Made by a program: the position numbers and the translations under genes
From: Kitasatospora aureofaciens
Lineage (GTDB): Bacteria > Actinomycetota > Actinomycetes > Streptomycetales > Streptomycetaceae
Direction: 5' to 3'
NCBI RefSeq assembly: GCF_001188955.3
Contig: NZ_JPRF03000001.1
Coordinates: forward strand, 806,001 to 870,000
Length of the DNA: 64,000 nucleotides
The notes under the pieces: model-generated
What the model was told of the DNA's origin: nothing
The model's input: only the letters and a program-made list of their open reading frames with translations
Database searches by the model: none
Shown: positions 49,352-57,311 of the stretch, in pieces
How the letters are laid out: each line of letters opens with the position of its first letter
Position numbering within the stretch: position 1 is the stretch's first letter

Positions 49352-50475
49352 CCTCCGAGGGCACCGCCGGCCGGCCGGACGGAACCACCGCCGACAGGCC
49401 CGCCAGGACCGTCAAGTGCGTCGTCTGGGACCTCGACCACACCGTGTGGGACGGCATCCTGCTGGAGGACGGCGAGGCGCCGCTGCGCCCCGGTCTGCGC
49501 GAGGTCATCGTCGAACTCGACCGCCGCGGCATCCTGCACTCGATCGCCAGCCGCAACGACCACGACGCCGCCACCGCGGCGCTGCGCCGGCACGGGCTGC
49601 TCGACTACTTCCTCTACCCGCAGATCAACTGGAACGCGAAGTCCTCGTCGATCCGCTCCATCGCCACCTCGCTCAACCTCGGCCTGGACGCCTTCGCCTT
49701 CGTCGACGACGACGTCTTCGAACGCGGCGAGGTCTCCTTCGAGATCCCCGAGCTGCTGGTGCTCGACGCGGCGGAGGCGGCCGGCCTCGCCGACCGGCCG
49801 GAGTTCTCGCCCCGGTTCATCACCGACGACTCCGCCCGGCGGCGCGAGATGTACCTCGCCGACCAGGAGCGCACCCGGGTCGAGAAGGAGTTCACCGGCC
49901 CGCAGGAGGCCTTCCTCGCCACCCTCGGCATGACCCTCACCATCCACCCCGCCCAGGAGGAGGACCTGCGCCGGGCCGAGGAACTGACCGTCCGCACCCA
50001 CCAGCTCAACACCACCGGCTACACCTACTCCTACGACGAACTCGACGCCTTCCGCCGCTCGGACACCCACGAACTGCTGGTGGCCAGGCTGGAGGACCGG
50101 CACGGCCCGTACGGGACCATCGGTCTGGTGCTGCTCGCCAAGGACCCGGACGCCTGGACCGTCAAGCTGCTGCTGATGTCCTGCCGGGTGATGTCCCGCG
50201 GCGTCGGCGGGGTGATCATCAACCACCTGCGCCGCCGCGCCCGGGAGGCCGGCGTCCGCCTGCTGGCCGAGTACCTGCCCAACGGGCGCAACCGGATGAT
50301 GCTGATCACCTACAAGTTCACCGGGTTCCACCAGCTCACCGGAGCGGACGGGCTGACGCTGTTCGAGGCCGACCTCACCGACGTCCCCGGCGACCCGCAG
50401 TACCTGACCGTCCGGACCCCGAGCGTCCACGCCCCGACCGCCGGCGCCCCGACCGGAGAGGACCGGAAGCGGTGA
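49348..50475 (+). CDS. FkbH-like HAD-type glyceryl-ACP synthase
   Basis: 375 residues. HAD motif I is VVWDLDHTVWDGILLEDGE, then SRNDHDAA, NWNAKSSSIRSIATSLNL, and AFVDDDVFERGEV (motif IV). A C-terminal acyltransferase-like region follows (RTHQLNTTGYTYSYDELDAF, then MSCRVMSRGVGGVIINHL). FkbH homologues take 1,3-bisphosphoglycerate, remove phosphate and load glyceryl on an ACP. No O-methyltransferase (FkbG) gene accompanies the set, so the extender should stay as hydroxymalonyl-ACP. It is coupled to its neighbours by 4-nt overlaps. Confidence 0.93.
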   Translation: MTSEGTAGRPDGTTADRPARTVKCVVWDLDHTVWDGILLEDGEAPLRPGLREVIVELDRRGILHSIASRNDHDAATAALRRHGLLDYFLYPQINWNAKSSSIRSIATSLNLGLDAFAFVDDDVFERGEVSFEIPELLVLDAAEAAGLADRPEFSPRFITDDSARRREMYLADQERTRVEKEFTGPQEAFLATLGMTLTIHPAQEEDLRRAEELTVRTHQLNTTGYTYSYDELDAFRRSDTHELLVARLEDRHGPYGTIGLVLLAKDPDAWTVKLLLMSCRVMSRGVGGVIINHLRRRAREAGVRLLAEYLPNGRNRMMLITYKFTGFHQLTGADGLTLFEADLTDVPGDPQYLTVRTPSVHAPTAGAPTGEDRKR

Positions 50476-51251
50476 CGGCGGCCGGCAGCTCCTGGGTGGT
50501 CAGGACCGAGCCCAACCCCGCCGCCCGGCTCCGGCTGATCTGTTTCGCCCACGCCGGCGGCGGCAGCTCGGCCTTCGCCGACTGGCCGCGCGCACTGCCC
50601 GACGACGTCGAGGTGTGCGCGGTACGGCTGCCCGGCCGCGAGTCACGGATCTTCCAGCCCGCCTACACCGACGTCGAGGACCTGCTGCCCGACCTCACCG
50701 CGCCCCTGGCCGACCACTGCCGGCCCCCCTACGCCCTGTTCGGCCACAGCATGGGCGCGCTGATCGCGTTCTCCTTCGCCCGCCGGCTCCGCGAGCTCGG
50801 CGCCCCCGCCCCCGACCACCTGGTGGTCTCCGGACGCCGGGCCCCGCAGCTCGCCCACAACCGGCCGCTGATCCACCACCTGCCGCAGGACCAGTTCCTG
50901 AACCGGATCAGGGAGTTGGGCGGCACCCCGGAGAGCCTGCTGGCGGACGCCCGGGTGATGCGGCTGGTCCTGCCCGGCCTGCGGGCCGACTTCCAGCTCA
51001 ACGACTGCTACACCCACCGCCCGCAGGAGCCCCTGCCCGTCCCGATCACCGCCTTCGGCGGCCGCGCCGACCCGCACGTCGACCCCGAGGGCCTCGCCGC
51101 CTGGGCCCGGCAGAGCACCGGCGCCTTCACGATGCGGATGTTCGACGGCGGGCACTTCTTCCTGCACTCCGCCCAACAGGAGGTCCTGCACGAACTGTCC
51201 CGGCTGCTGCGCCGGCCGACCGACCGGATCGCCGGAGCGGTCGCCTTGTGA
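50472..51251 (+). CDS. Type II thioesterase
   Basis: 259 residues, alpha/beta hydrolase. CFAHAGGGSSAFADWPRAL near the start, VRLPGRESR, FGHSMGALIAFSFARRL with nucleophile Ser93, and GGHFFLHSAQQEVL with the catalytic His are the type II thioesterase signature. It probably clears wrongly loaded or stalled carrier domains. As no integral thioesterase is present on the PKS, it might also release the product. GTG 50472 overlaps the previous stop. Confidence 0.92.
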   Translation: MTAAGSSWVVRTEPNPAARLRLICFAHAGGGSSAFADWPRALPDDVEVCAVRLPGRESRIFQPAYTDVEDLLPDLTAPLADHCRPPYALFGHSMGALIAFSFARRLRELGAPAPDHLVVSGRRAPQLAHNRPLIHHLPQDQFLNRIRELGGTPESLLADARVMRLVLPGLRADFQLNDCYTHRPQEPLPVPITAFGGRADPHVDPEGLAAWARQSTGAFTMRMFDGGHFFLHSAQQEVLHELSRLLRRPTDRIAGAVAL

Positions 51252-51982
51252 ACCCATTCGACGTGAACCCGCCCGACGTGAGCCAGCCCGACCGGTGGCC
51301 GCCCGGCCCCGCCGCCCCGGCCCTCGCCGAGGACGAGGTGCACGTCTGGCGGGCCCGCCTCGACCCGCCCGAACACGCCACGCGCCGGTACGCCGAGCTC
51401 CTCGACCCCGAGGAGCGGACGCGGGCTGGCCGCTGCCGGCTGCCGGTCGAGCGCGCCCGCTTCGTCGCCGCACACGGCGCGCTGCGCACCGTCCTGGCCC
51501 GCTACACCGGTCGGCCCCCCGCCGACCTGCGCCTGCACCGCTCCGCCCGCGGCCGTCCCGGACTGACACCGGCACCGCACCACGCGGCGCTCGACTTCAA
51601 CCTCAGCCACTCGGGGGACCTGGCGCTGATCGCCGTCACCCGAACCGGCACCGTCGGCGTCGACCTGGAGGAGGTCCGTGCCGACCTCGACCACCGCGCG
51701 ATGGCCGCCCGCTTCCTCGGCCCCGCCGAGGCCCGGCTGATCGCCGGTCTGCCCCCGGCCGCCGGGCGCCACGCCTTCTACGCCCGGTGGACCTGGCGGG
51801 AGGCGTACGCCAAGGCCGCCGACCTGCCCGTGCCGCGCCGGCTCGGCCCCGGCGCGCCGGGGCCGCTGCCGATCACCGTGGATCTGTGGAAACTGAGCAA
51901 CCTCCCACTGGACAAGGGATATTGTGCGACCGTCGCGGCCTCCGGATCCTGCGCGCCGCCGCTCCGGTGGACGCTGACCTGA
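51248..51982 (+). CDS. 4'-phosphopantetheinyl transferase (Sfp superfamily), second copy
   Basis: 244 residues, closer to Sfp itself than the first copy: LDPEERTRAGRCRLPVERARFVAAHGALRTVLARY, LDFNLSHSGDLALIAV, VGVDLEEVRADLDHRAMAARFLGPAEARLI. The last motif reads FYARWTWREAYAKA, where Arg replaces the usual Lys before Glu. A N-terminal Pro/Asp-rich leader of about 25 residues is unusual. GTG 51248 overlaps the thioesterase stop. Why one cluster needs two such enzymes is unclear. Confidence 0.87.
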   Translation: MNPFDVNPPDVSQPDRWPPGPAAPALAEDEVHVWRARLDPPEHATRRYAELLDPEERTRAGRCRLPVERARFVAAHGALRTVLARYTGRPPADLRLHRSARGRPGLTPAPHHAALDFNLSHSGDLALIAVTRTGTVGVDLEEVRADLDHRAMAARFLGPAEARLIAGLPPAAGRHAFYARWTWREAYAKAADLPVPRRLGPGAPGPLPITVDLWKLSNLPLDKGYCATVAASGSCAPPLRWTLT

Positions 51983-52060
51983 CGCAGGACCGGGCCCGCA
52001 GGACGTCACCCACCCGCTGCTCCGCCTGACGAGGACTGCGGACGAAAGGAGCCGGATCGC

Positions 52061-52702
52061 ATGCCCGAACTGTCCAGCCTGTGGTGGTTCTTCACTGCCT
52101 CACTGGTGCTGCTGCTCATCCCCGGCCCGTCCGTGCTCTACGTGACCGGCCGGACCCTCGACCAGGGGCGCCGCGCCGGTCTGCTGTCCACCCTCGGCCT
52201 GGCCTGCGGCGACCTCGTCCAGGTGCTCGCTGCCGTGGTCGGCCTGTCCGCCCTGGTCGCGTCCTCGGAGACCGCCTTCAACGTGGTCAAGTACGCGGGC
52301 GCCGCCTACCTGGTCTGGCTCGGCGTCAAACGACTGCGCACCCCGGACCCGGACCCCGCCGCCGCACAGGCCGACGAGGCGCCCGCCCGCTCGCCCCGGA
52401 TCTTCACCGACGGTCTGGTCGTCAACGCCCTCAACCCGAAGAGCACCCTGTTCTTCCTCGCCTTCCTGCCCTCCTTCATCCACAGCGGCAGGGGAGCGGT
52501 CTGGTCCCAGACCCTGGTCTTCGGACTGGTCTTCGTGGTGGTCGGCATGGCCACCAACGCCGGCTGGGCGCTGCTGAGTTCACTCATGCGCCAGCGCGCC
52601 CGGAAGAGCCGCGGTTTCCTCCGCGCCGAGCGGTACGTCGTGGCCGGAGTCTTTTTCGTCCTCGCCGCCGCCACCCTGGCGACCGGCCTCACCAGCGGCT
52701 GA
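52061..52702 (+). CDS. LysE/RhtB-family exporter
   Basis: 213 residues, six hydrophobic helices. The family marker [32 protein letters not shown] follows the first helix, and [20 protein letters not shown] is the second hallmark. LysE/RhtB proteins export amino acids and amino-acid-like compounds, so it is a candidate for product or intermediate export. The ATG is preceded by AAAGGAGCC. Confidence 0.9.
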   Translation: MPELSSLWWFFTASLVLLLIPGPSVLYVTGRTLDQGRRAGLLSTLGLACGDLVQVLAAVVGLSALVASSETAFNVVKYAGAAYLVWLGVKRLRTPDPDPAAAQADEAPARSPRIFTDGLVVNALNPKSTLFFLAFLPSFIHSGRGAVWSQTLVFGLVFVVVGMATNAGWALLSSLMRQRARKSRGFLRAERYVVAGVFFVLAAATLATGLTSG

Positions 52703-52725
52703 GCCGCCCACGGGAGCCCACCGAG

Positions 52726-53754
52726 ATGACCGACACACCCACCAGCACCCCGCCGGTGACCGCCCACCACCTGCTGGCGGGCAACGAGAACCCCTACCCG
52801 CCGCTGCCCGGCGTGCTGGAACGGGCCACCGCCGCCCTGCACACCCTCAACCGCTACCCCGACCCGGCCGCCACCCGTCTGGTCGCCGCCCTCGCCGACC
52901 ACCTGAACGTCCCGTCGGCCCATGTGGTGGTCGGCCCCGGCTCGGTCGGCGTGCTGTTCCAACTGGTCCGCGCGGCCGCCGGCCCGGGCGACGAGGTCCT
53001 GTTCGCCTGGCGCTCGTTCGAGGCCTACCCGGAAGCGGCCGAGCTCGCCGGGGCGACCGCCGCCGCCGTTCCGCTGGCCGACGGTGAGGTCCACGACCTC
53101 ACCGCGATGGCCGCCGCCCTCACCCCGCGCACCAAGGTCGTCCTGGTCTGCAACCCCAACAACCCGACCGGCACCGCCGTCCCGCCCGCCGAACTCGTGA
53201 AGTTCCTGGACGCGATACCCGACACCACCCTGGTCGTCCTGGACGAGGCCTACCGCGAGTTCGCCCCCGAGGACACCCCGGACGGCATCGACCTCTACCG
53301 CACCCGCCCCAACCTGGTCGTCCTGCGCACCTTCTCCAAGGCCTACGGCCTGGCCGGCCTCCGGGTCGGCTACGCCGTGGCCCACGACACCGTCGCCGCC
53401 GCGGCCCGCGCAGTCGCCCTGCCGTTCGGCGTCAGCCGGATCGCCCAGGACGCCGCCGTGGAGTCCCTCGCGGCCGGCTCCGAACTGCACGACCGGGTCC
53501 GCAACCTGGTCGCCGAACGCAACCGGGTCCAGGCCGCGTTGCGCACCCAGGGCTGGCCCCTGGTGGAGTCCCACGCCAACTTCGTCTGGCTCCGGCTGGG
53601 TGAGCACACCTCGGCCTTCGCCGCGTCCTGCACCGAGGCCGGGATCACCGCCAAGGTCTTCCCCGGCGAGGGTGTCCGGCTCAGCATCGGCGAACCCGAC
53701 GCCAACGACGCCGCCCTCGCCGTCGCGGCCGCCTGGCGCGCCCGCACCGCCTGA
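52726..53754 (+). CDS. HisC-type PLP aminotransferase
   Basis: 342 residues, fold type I. Cofactor and substrate residues are seen: [45 protein letters not shown], Lys205 in [17 protein letters not shown], and [15 protein letters not shown] near the end. It resembles histidinol-phosphate aminotransferases, but no other his gene is near. In this position it is more likely to transaminate a pathway keto or aldehyde group, or to make an amino-acid precursor (inference). It is the last gene of the presumed operon. Confidence 0.9.
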   Translation: MTDTPTSTPPVTAHHLLAGNENPYPPLPGVLERATAALHTLNRYPDPAATRLVAALADHLNVPSAHVVVGPGSVGVLFQLVRAAAGPGDEVLFAWRSFEAYPEAAELAGATAAAVPLADGEVHDLTAMAAALTPRTKVVLVCNPNNPTGTAVPPAELVKFLDAIPDTTLVVLDEAYREFAPEDTPDGIDLYRTRPNLVVLRTFSKAYGLAGLRVGYAVAHDTVAAAARAVALPFGVSRIAQDAAVESLAAGSELHDRVRNLVAERNRVQAALRTQGWPLVESHANFVWLRLGEHTSAFAASCTEAGITAKVFPGEGVRLSIGEPDANDAALAVAAAWRARTA

Positions 53755-53944
53755 TCTCCCTGGGCCCCGGGCCCCTCGGGAGCACGTACCCGCAGGGCCC
53801 GCCGATCCCCCTGGACGACGCGCTGTGCGAAGCGTCAGGGGAACGTCCGGCCAACGTCCTTCCCCGACGTGCCGGTGCACGGGCAGTGTGCTGTGCGGAC
53901 AAGGGGCGCCCCTGTGCCCCAGGCCACCGGATCACGGAGGAACC

Positions 53945-54310
53945 ATGCGTCGTCGTATCGGAGCATTGATGGCTGCCGCCTCGCTGGCCGGCATCAGCGT
54001 CGTCGGCATCTCGGGAACCGCCCACGCGGGCACGACGGGTTCGGTGAGCATCTCGGTCCCCGGCTGCATCGGCCACCTGAACCTCGCGCCCAACTGGGCC
54101 TACGGCCACCTGGACTCGTACACCACCACCTGCTGGCTGACGGTGTTCGACCGGAACGACCAGACCGGAAAGGTGTCCTCCCAGACCATCTCCTACGGGC
54201 CCGGCGGGAGCGGTGACACGGGCCAGTTCTACCACGACAGCGTCGTCCACGCGGTTGCCATGGCGATCTCCAACGGCAGCCAGAGCAACGACACGGCCTG
54301 GTACCACTGA
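53945..54310 (+). CDS. Small secreted protein of unknown function
   Basis: 121 residues: a signal peptide (MRRRIGALMAAASLAGISVV to about AHA, residue 28) and a mature domain of about 93 residues rich in Ser, Thr, Gly and Tyr (SVSISVPGCIGHLNLAPNW, then TTTCWLTVFDRNDQTGKV). Two cysteines could form one disulfide. A good GGAGG precedes the ATG. The 190-bp gap before it separates it from the biosynthetic operon. Confidence 0.8.
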   Translation: MRRRIGALMAAASLAGISVVGISGTAHAGTTGSVSISVPGCIGHLNLAPNWAYGHLDSYTTTCWLTVFDRNDQTGKVSSQTISYGPGGSGDTGQFYHDSVVHAVAMAISNGSQSNDTAWYH

Positions 54311-54323
54311 GGCCTCTGATCCC

Positions 54324-54360
54324 GGGGCAGTCCTGGGCCGGTGAGTCGCAGGACTGCCCC
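54324..54360. terminator. Bidirectional terminator hairpin
   Basis: Perfect 12-bp arms GGGGCAGTCCTG (54324-54335) and CAGGACTGCCCC (54349-54360) with a 13-nt loop, between the secreted protein gene and the convergent STAND regulator gene. Confidence 0.85.
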
Positions 54361-54425
54361 CAGCACCGACCGCTGCTCCGGCCGCCCCGTTCGGGACTCG
54401 TGACCGGGGCCGCCAGGCGCACCGC

Positions 54426-56846
54426 CTATGCCGAACGGGGCGGTTGCGGCGCGGGAGGGCACCTGTCCAGGCGGGCCCGGACGGCATCGGCGTCCCGGTG
54501 CTGCAGGTCCTCCAGGATGGCGAGGCTGCGGGCCCAGGCCGCCCGAGCGGACTCGACGTCGCCGAGCGCGAGGTGGGTGTCGCCGAGATGGGTGTGGATG
54601 TCGGCCTGGAGGAAGTAGTCGCCGACCGCCACCCGCAGCCGCAGGGACTCGTGGTAGGCGGGAAGGGCCTCGTGGTACTCGCCGAGGCGGTGGTGGATGA
54701 AGCCGATGCTGTCCCAGATGGACGACTGCCCGGGCAGGTTGCCCGCGTCGCGGGCCAGCTCCAGGGCTCGCCGGCAGTGCGGGAGGGCTTCCCGCAGCTC
54801 GCCCTGCTGGGCCAGGTACCAGCCGATGCTGTTGAGCGCGAGGGCCTGCCCGGACGGGTCGCCGATGGCCTCGAAGAGTTCGAGGGCCCGGCGGGACTCG
54901 GCCACGGCCTCGGCGTCGCAGTGCTCCTCGCCGTGGGCGATCGCGAGGTCGAGCCGGGTCCGGCCCTCCCGGGGCCGGTCGCCGAGTGCCTCGAACAGGC
55001 CGAGTGCCAGGCGCAGTTCGCCCTGGGCCTCGGGCTGGCGGCCCTGGGAGCGGTGCACCTGGCCGAGCCAGCGGTGCGCGTGGGCCTGGTGGCCGAGGTC
55101 CCCGGTGCGTTCGGCGGCGGCCAGCGCGGTCTCGCTCGCCCGCTGCCACTGCTGCCACAGCCCCGACTTGAGCAGGTAGGGCACCTGGGCGCCGACCAGC
55201 TGCCAGGCGTGGACGTCGGCTCCGGTCCGGTGCGCCGCGTCGACGATCCGCTCCAGCACCGGCTGCTCCTCCCGGTACCAGTCGAGCGCCTCCTGCCGGT
55301 CGGCGAGTTCCTCGGCCGCCACGCCGGTGGCGGGCTCCGCGAGGTCCAGCGACTGCCAGGAGACGTCGTCGGCGTAGGCGAGGCTCGCCGCGCGGTGGGC
55401 GGTGTGGAGGTAGTGGTCGAGCATCCGCAGGGTGGCCGCGGCCTGGCCCTGCGGGGGTTCGAGGGCGGCCGCCTGCTCGGCGGCGTAGGCGCGCAGCAGG
55501 TCGTGGAAGGTGTACCGGTCGCGCTCCGGCGCGGTGATCAGATGGGCCCGGTGCAGCTCCTCCAACAGGGCGCGGGTCTCGGGCAGCGGCCGGCCCGCGA
55601 GGCTCGCGGCCGCCGCGGTGCTGACGGACGGGCCCGGGTGCAGGCCCAGCAGCCGGAACAGCCGGGCGGCCCGCGGAGTCAGCGCACGGTAGGACCAGGA
55701 GAGCACCACCCGGACGTCGGCGTGGCTGTCTCCGGCCGACAGGAGGTCCAGGCGCGCCCGGGAGTCCCGCAGCTCGCGCGCCCACACCTCCAGCGGGGTG
55801 CCGGGGTGCTCGGCCGCCCTGGCGGCGGCGATGTTCAGCGCGAGCGGCAGCCGGGCGCACAGCTCGGTCAGCTCGTCGGCGGCCTCCTGCTGCTCCGCGA
55901 CCGTCGCCGCGCCCAGGCGGCGGGCGAGCAGTTCGCGCGCCTCCGCGGGGGAGAGCACGTCCAGGGCCAGCGGTACGGCGCCGTCCAACGCGACCAGTCC
56001 GGGCAGCCGGTTGCGGCTGGTGACCACGACCAGGCAGGTGTTGGAGCCGGGGAGCAGCGGTCGGACCTGTTCCGCCTCGCGGACATTGTCGAGGACGATC
56101 AGCGTGCGGGTGCCCGCCAGCCGGCTGCGCAGCAGCGCGAGCTGCCCGTCCGGGTCGGCGGGGACGCGGAGGGCCGGGACGCCCAGCGCCTCCAGGAAGC
56201 CGCGTGCCACGTCGGCGGCGTCGACCGGGGCGCGGGCCGGGTCGAACCCGCGCAGGTTGGCGAAGAGCTGGCCGTCGGGGAAGCGGTCGGCGACCCGGTG
56301 GGCGAAGTGCACGGCCAGGGTGGTCTTGCCGACGCCCGCGGTGCCGGCGATGGCCGAGATCACGACCGCGCCGCAGCCGGGGGTCACGTCGGCGAGCAGG
56401 TCGTCGAGCAGCTGGAGTTCCCTGGTCCGGCCGGTGAAGTGGCGGATGGCCATCGGCAGTTGCTGCGGACCGGTCGGAGCCGTCGGAGCCGTCGTACCGA
56501 CGGGGGAGACGGCGGGGCCGCCGCCGGGTACCGCCCCCGGTGCGTCCGTCCTGGCCGGCCGACCGACTCCGTCCGCTCCGTCCGCCCGGTCCGCACCCTC
56601 CGGCTCCGTGACCTGTCGGGCGTCCGGATCCCGCGCGGCGGCCAGCCACTGGGCACGGGTCTCCGGATCGAGGCCGAGGGCCGCGGCGAGCCGGACCACC
56701 GACGACATCCGCGGGCGGCGCCCGCCCGCCTCCAGGGCGCTGATCGACCGGGCCGACACCCCGGAGCGCTCCGCCAGTTCGTCCTGGCTCCACCCCGCCG
56801 ACAGGCGTCGCTCCCGCAACAGCGCAGCAAAAATCGCAGCCCCCAC
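54426..56846 (-). CDS. HTH-NB-ARC-TPR STAND-type regulator
   Basis: 806 residues. An XRE helix-turn-helix (about 5-65: RRLSAGWSQDELAERSGVSARSISALEAGGRRP) is followed by a Pro/Ala linker. The NB-ARC ATPase has Walker A AGTAGVGKTTLAVHFAHRV, Walker B RTLIVLDNV and LCARLPLALNIAAARA. About 350 residues of tetratricopeptide repeats follow (GHQAHAHRWLGQVHRSQGRQPEAQGELRLAL and several copies). No SARP domain is present. Such proteins act as ligand-triggered regulators in Streptomyces; related architectures also occur in defence. ATG 56846 is the conserved family start. Its target is unknown. Confidence 0.92.
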   Translation of the reverse strand: MGAAIFAALLRERRLSAGWSQDELAERSGVSARSISALEAGGRRPRMSSVVRLAAALGLDPETRAQWLAAARDPDARQVTEPEGADRADGADGVGRPARTDAPGAVPGGGPAVSPVGTTAPTAPTGPQQLPMAIRHFTGRTRELQLLDDLLADVTPGCGAVVISAIAGTAGVGKTTLAVHFAHRVADRFPDGQLFANLRGFDPARAPVDAADVARGFLEALGVPALRVPADPDGQLALLRSRLAGTRTLIVLDNVREAEQVRPLLPGSNTCLVVVTSRNRLPGLVALDGAVPLALDVLSPAEARELLARRLGAATVAEQQEAADELTELCARLPLALNIAAARAAEHPGTPLEVWARELRDSRARLDLLSAGDSHADVRVVLSWSYRALTPRAARLFRLLGLHPGPSVSTAAAASLAGRPLPETRALLEELHRAHLITAPERDRYTFHDLLRAYAAEQAAALEPPQGQAAATLRMLDHYLHTAHRAASLAYADDVSWQSLDLAEPATGVAAEELADRQEALDWYREEQPVLERIVDAAHRTGADVHAWQLVGAQVPYLLKSGLWQQWQRASETALAAAERTGDLGHQAHAHRWLGQVHRSQGRQPEAQGELRLALGLFEALGDRPREGRTRLDLAIAHGEEHCDAEAVAESRRALELFEAIGDPSGQALALNSIGWYLAQQGELREALPHCRRALELARDAGNLPGQSSIWDSIGFIHHRLGEYHEALPAYHESLRLRVAVGDYFLQADIHTHLGDTHLALGDVESARAAWARSLAILEDLQHRDADAVRARLDRCPPAPQPPRSA

Positions 56847-57091
56847 AGATCCCCCCGGTGCCTGTGATCCGCGGCGTCGCCTGGCTTCGCCCGTCCGACC
56901 CGGATCGCGAACGAGCGTAGCCCCACGGCGCCCAAGTGTCAGGTCAACGTCAGGTCAACGTCGTGGTCGGCGCGCCGGCGACGGGGCGAAGATGGACGCC
57001 TGGCGGACCGGTGCGAGGAGGAACGATTGAACGCCCGCAGGACTGCTTCGCGTCCGACCGGGGGTCCGGTCCGGGTCGTCGCCGCCCCCAC

Positions 57092-57146
57092 GGCATTCGG
57101 ACACACCGGAGGCTGCGTCGACGTGACCGACTGAGCTACCGGTCCG
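57092..57146 (-). other. tRNA-like remnant
   Basis: On the minus strand GGTAGCTCAGTCGGT matches a tRNA 5' half and D-arm, and about 30 nt on, TCCGAATGCC recalls a T-loop. A regular D-stem partner, anticodon stem and matching acceptor ends cannot be built, so it is at best a decayed tRNA or a chance match. The rest of the 56847-57311 gap shows no gene. Confidence 0.25.
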
Positions 57147-57311
57147 ACGCGCGGTGCCCCCCACGGTACCCGCTGTCGGACCGGTCCGCAGGCCGCGGCG
57201 ACGGGGGTGCCGCGGCTCGCCGGGAGCCCCGCGACGGCCGACCGCAGCCCGGCCGTCGCGGGGGCACCGGCACCGATTCCGCCGCAGGTCGAACGGTGTC
57301 ATGCTGAGGCC

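Noticed and set aside
52726..53754. Housekeeping histidinol-phosphate aminotransferase
   Set aside because: No other his genes are nearby and it ends the biosynthetic operon, so a pathway role is more likely, though not proven.
54426..56846. SARP-type pathway activator for the neighbouring cluster
   Set aside because: The DNA-binding domain is an XRE helix-turn-helix, not an OmpR-like SARP domain, and a terminator separates it from the cluster.
57092..57146. Functional tRNA gene
   Set aside because: No regular D-stem, anticodon stem or matching acceptor ends; kept only as a remnant.
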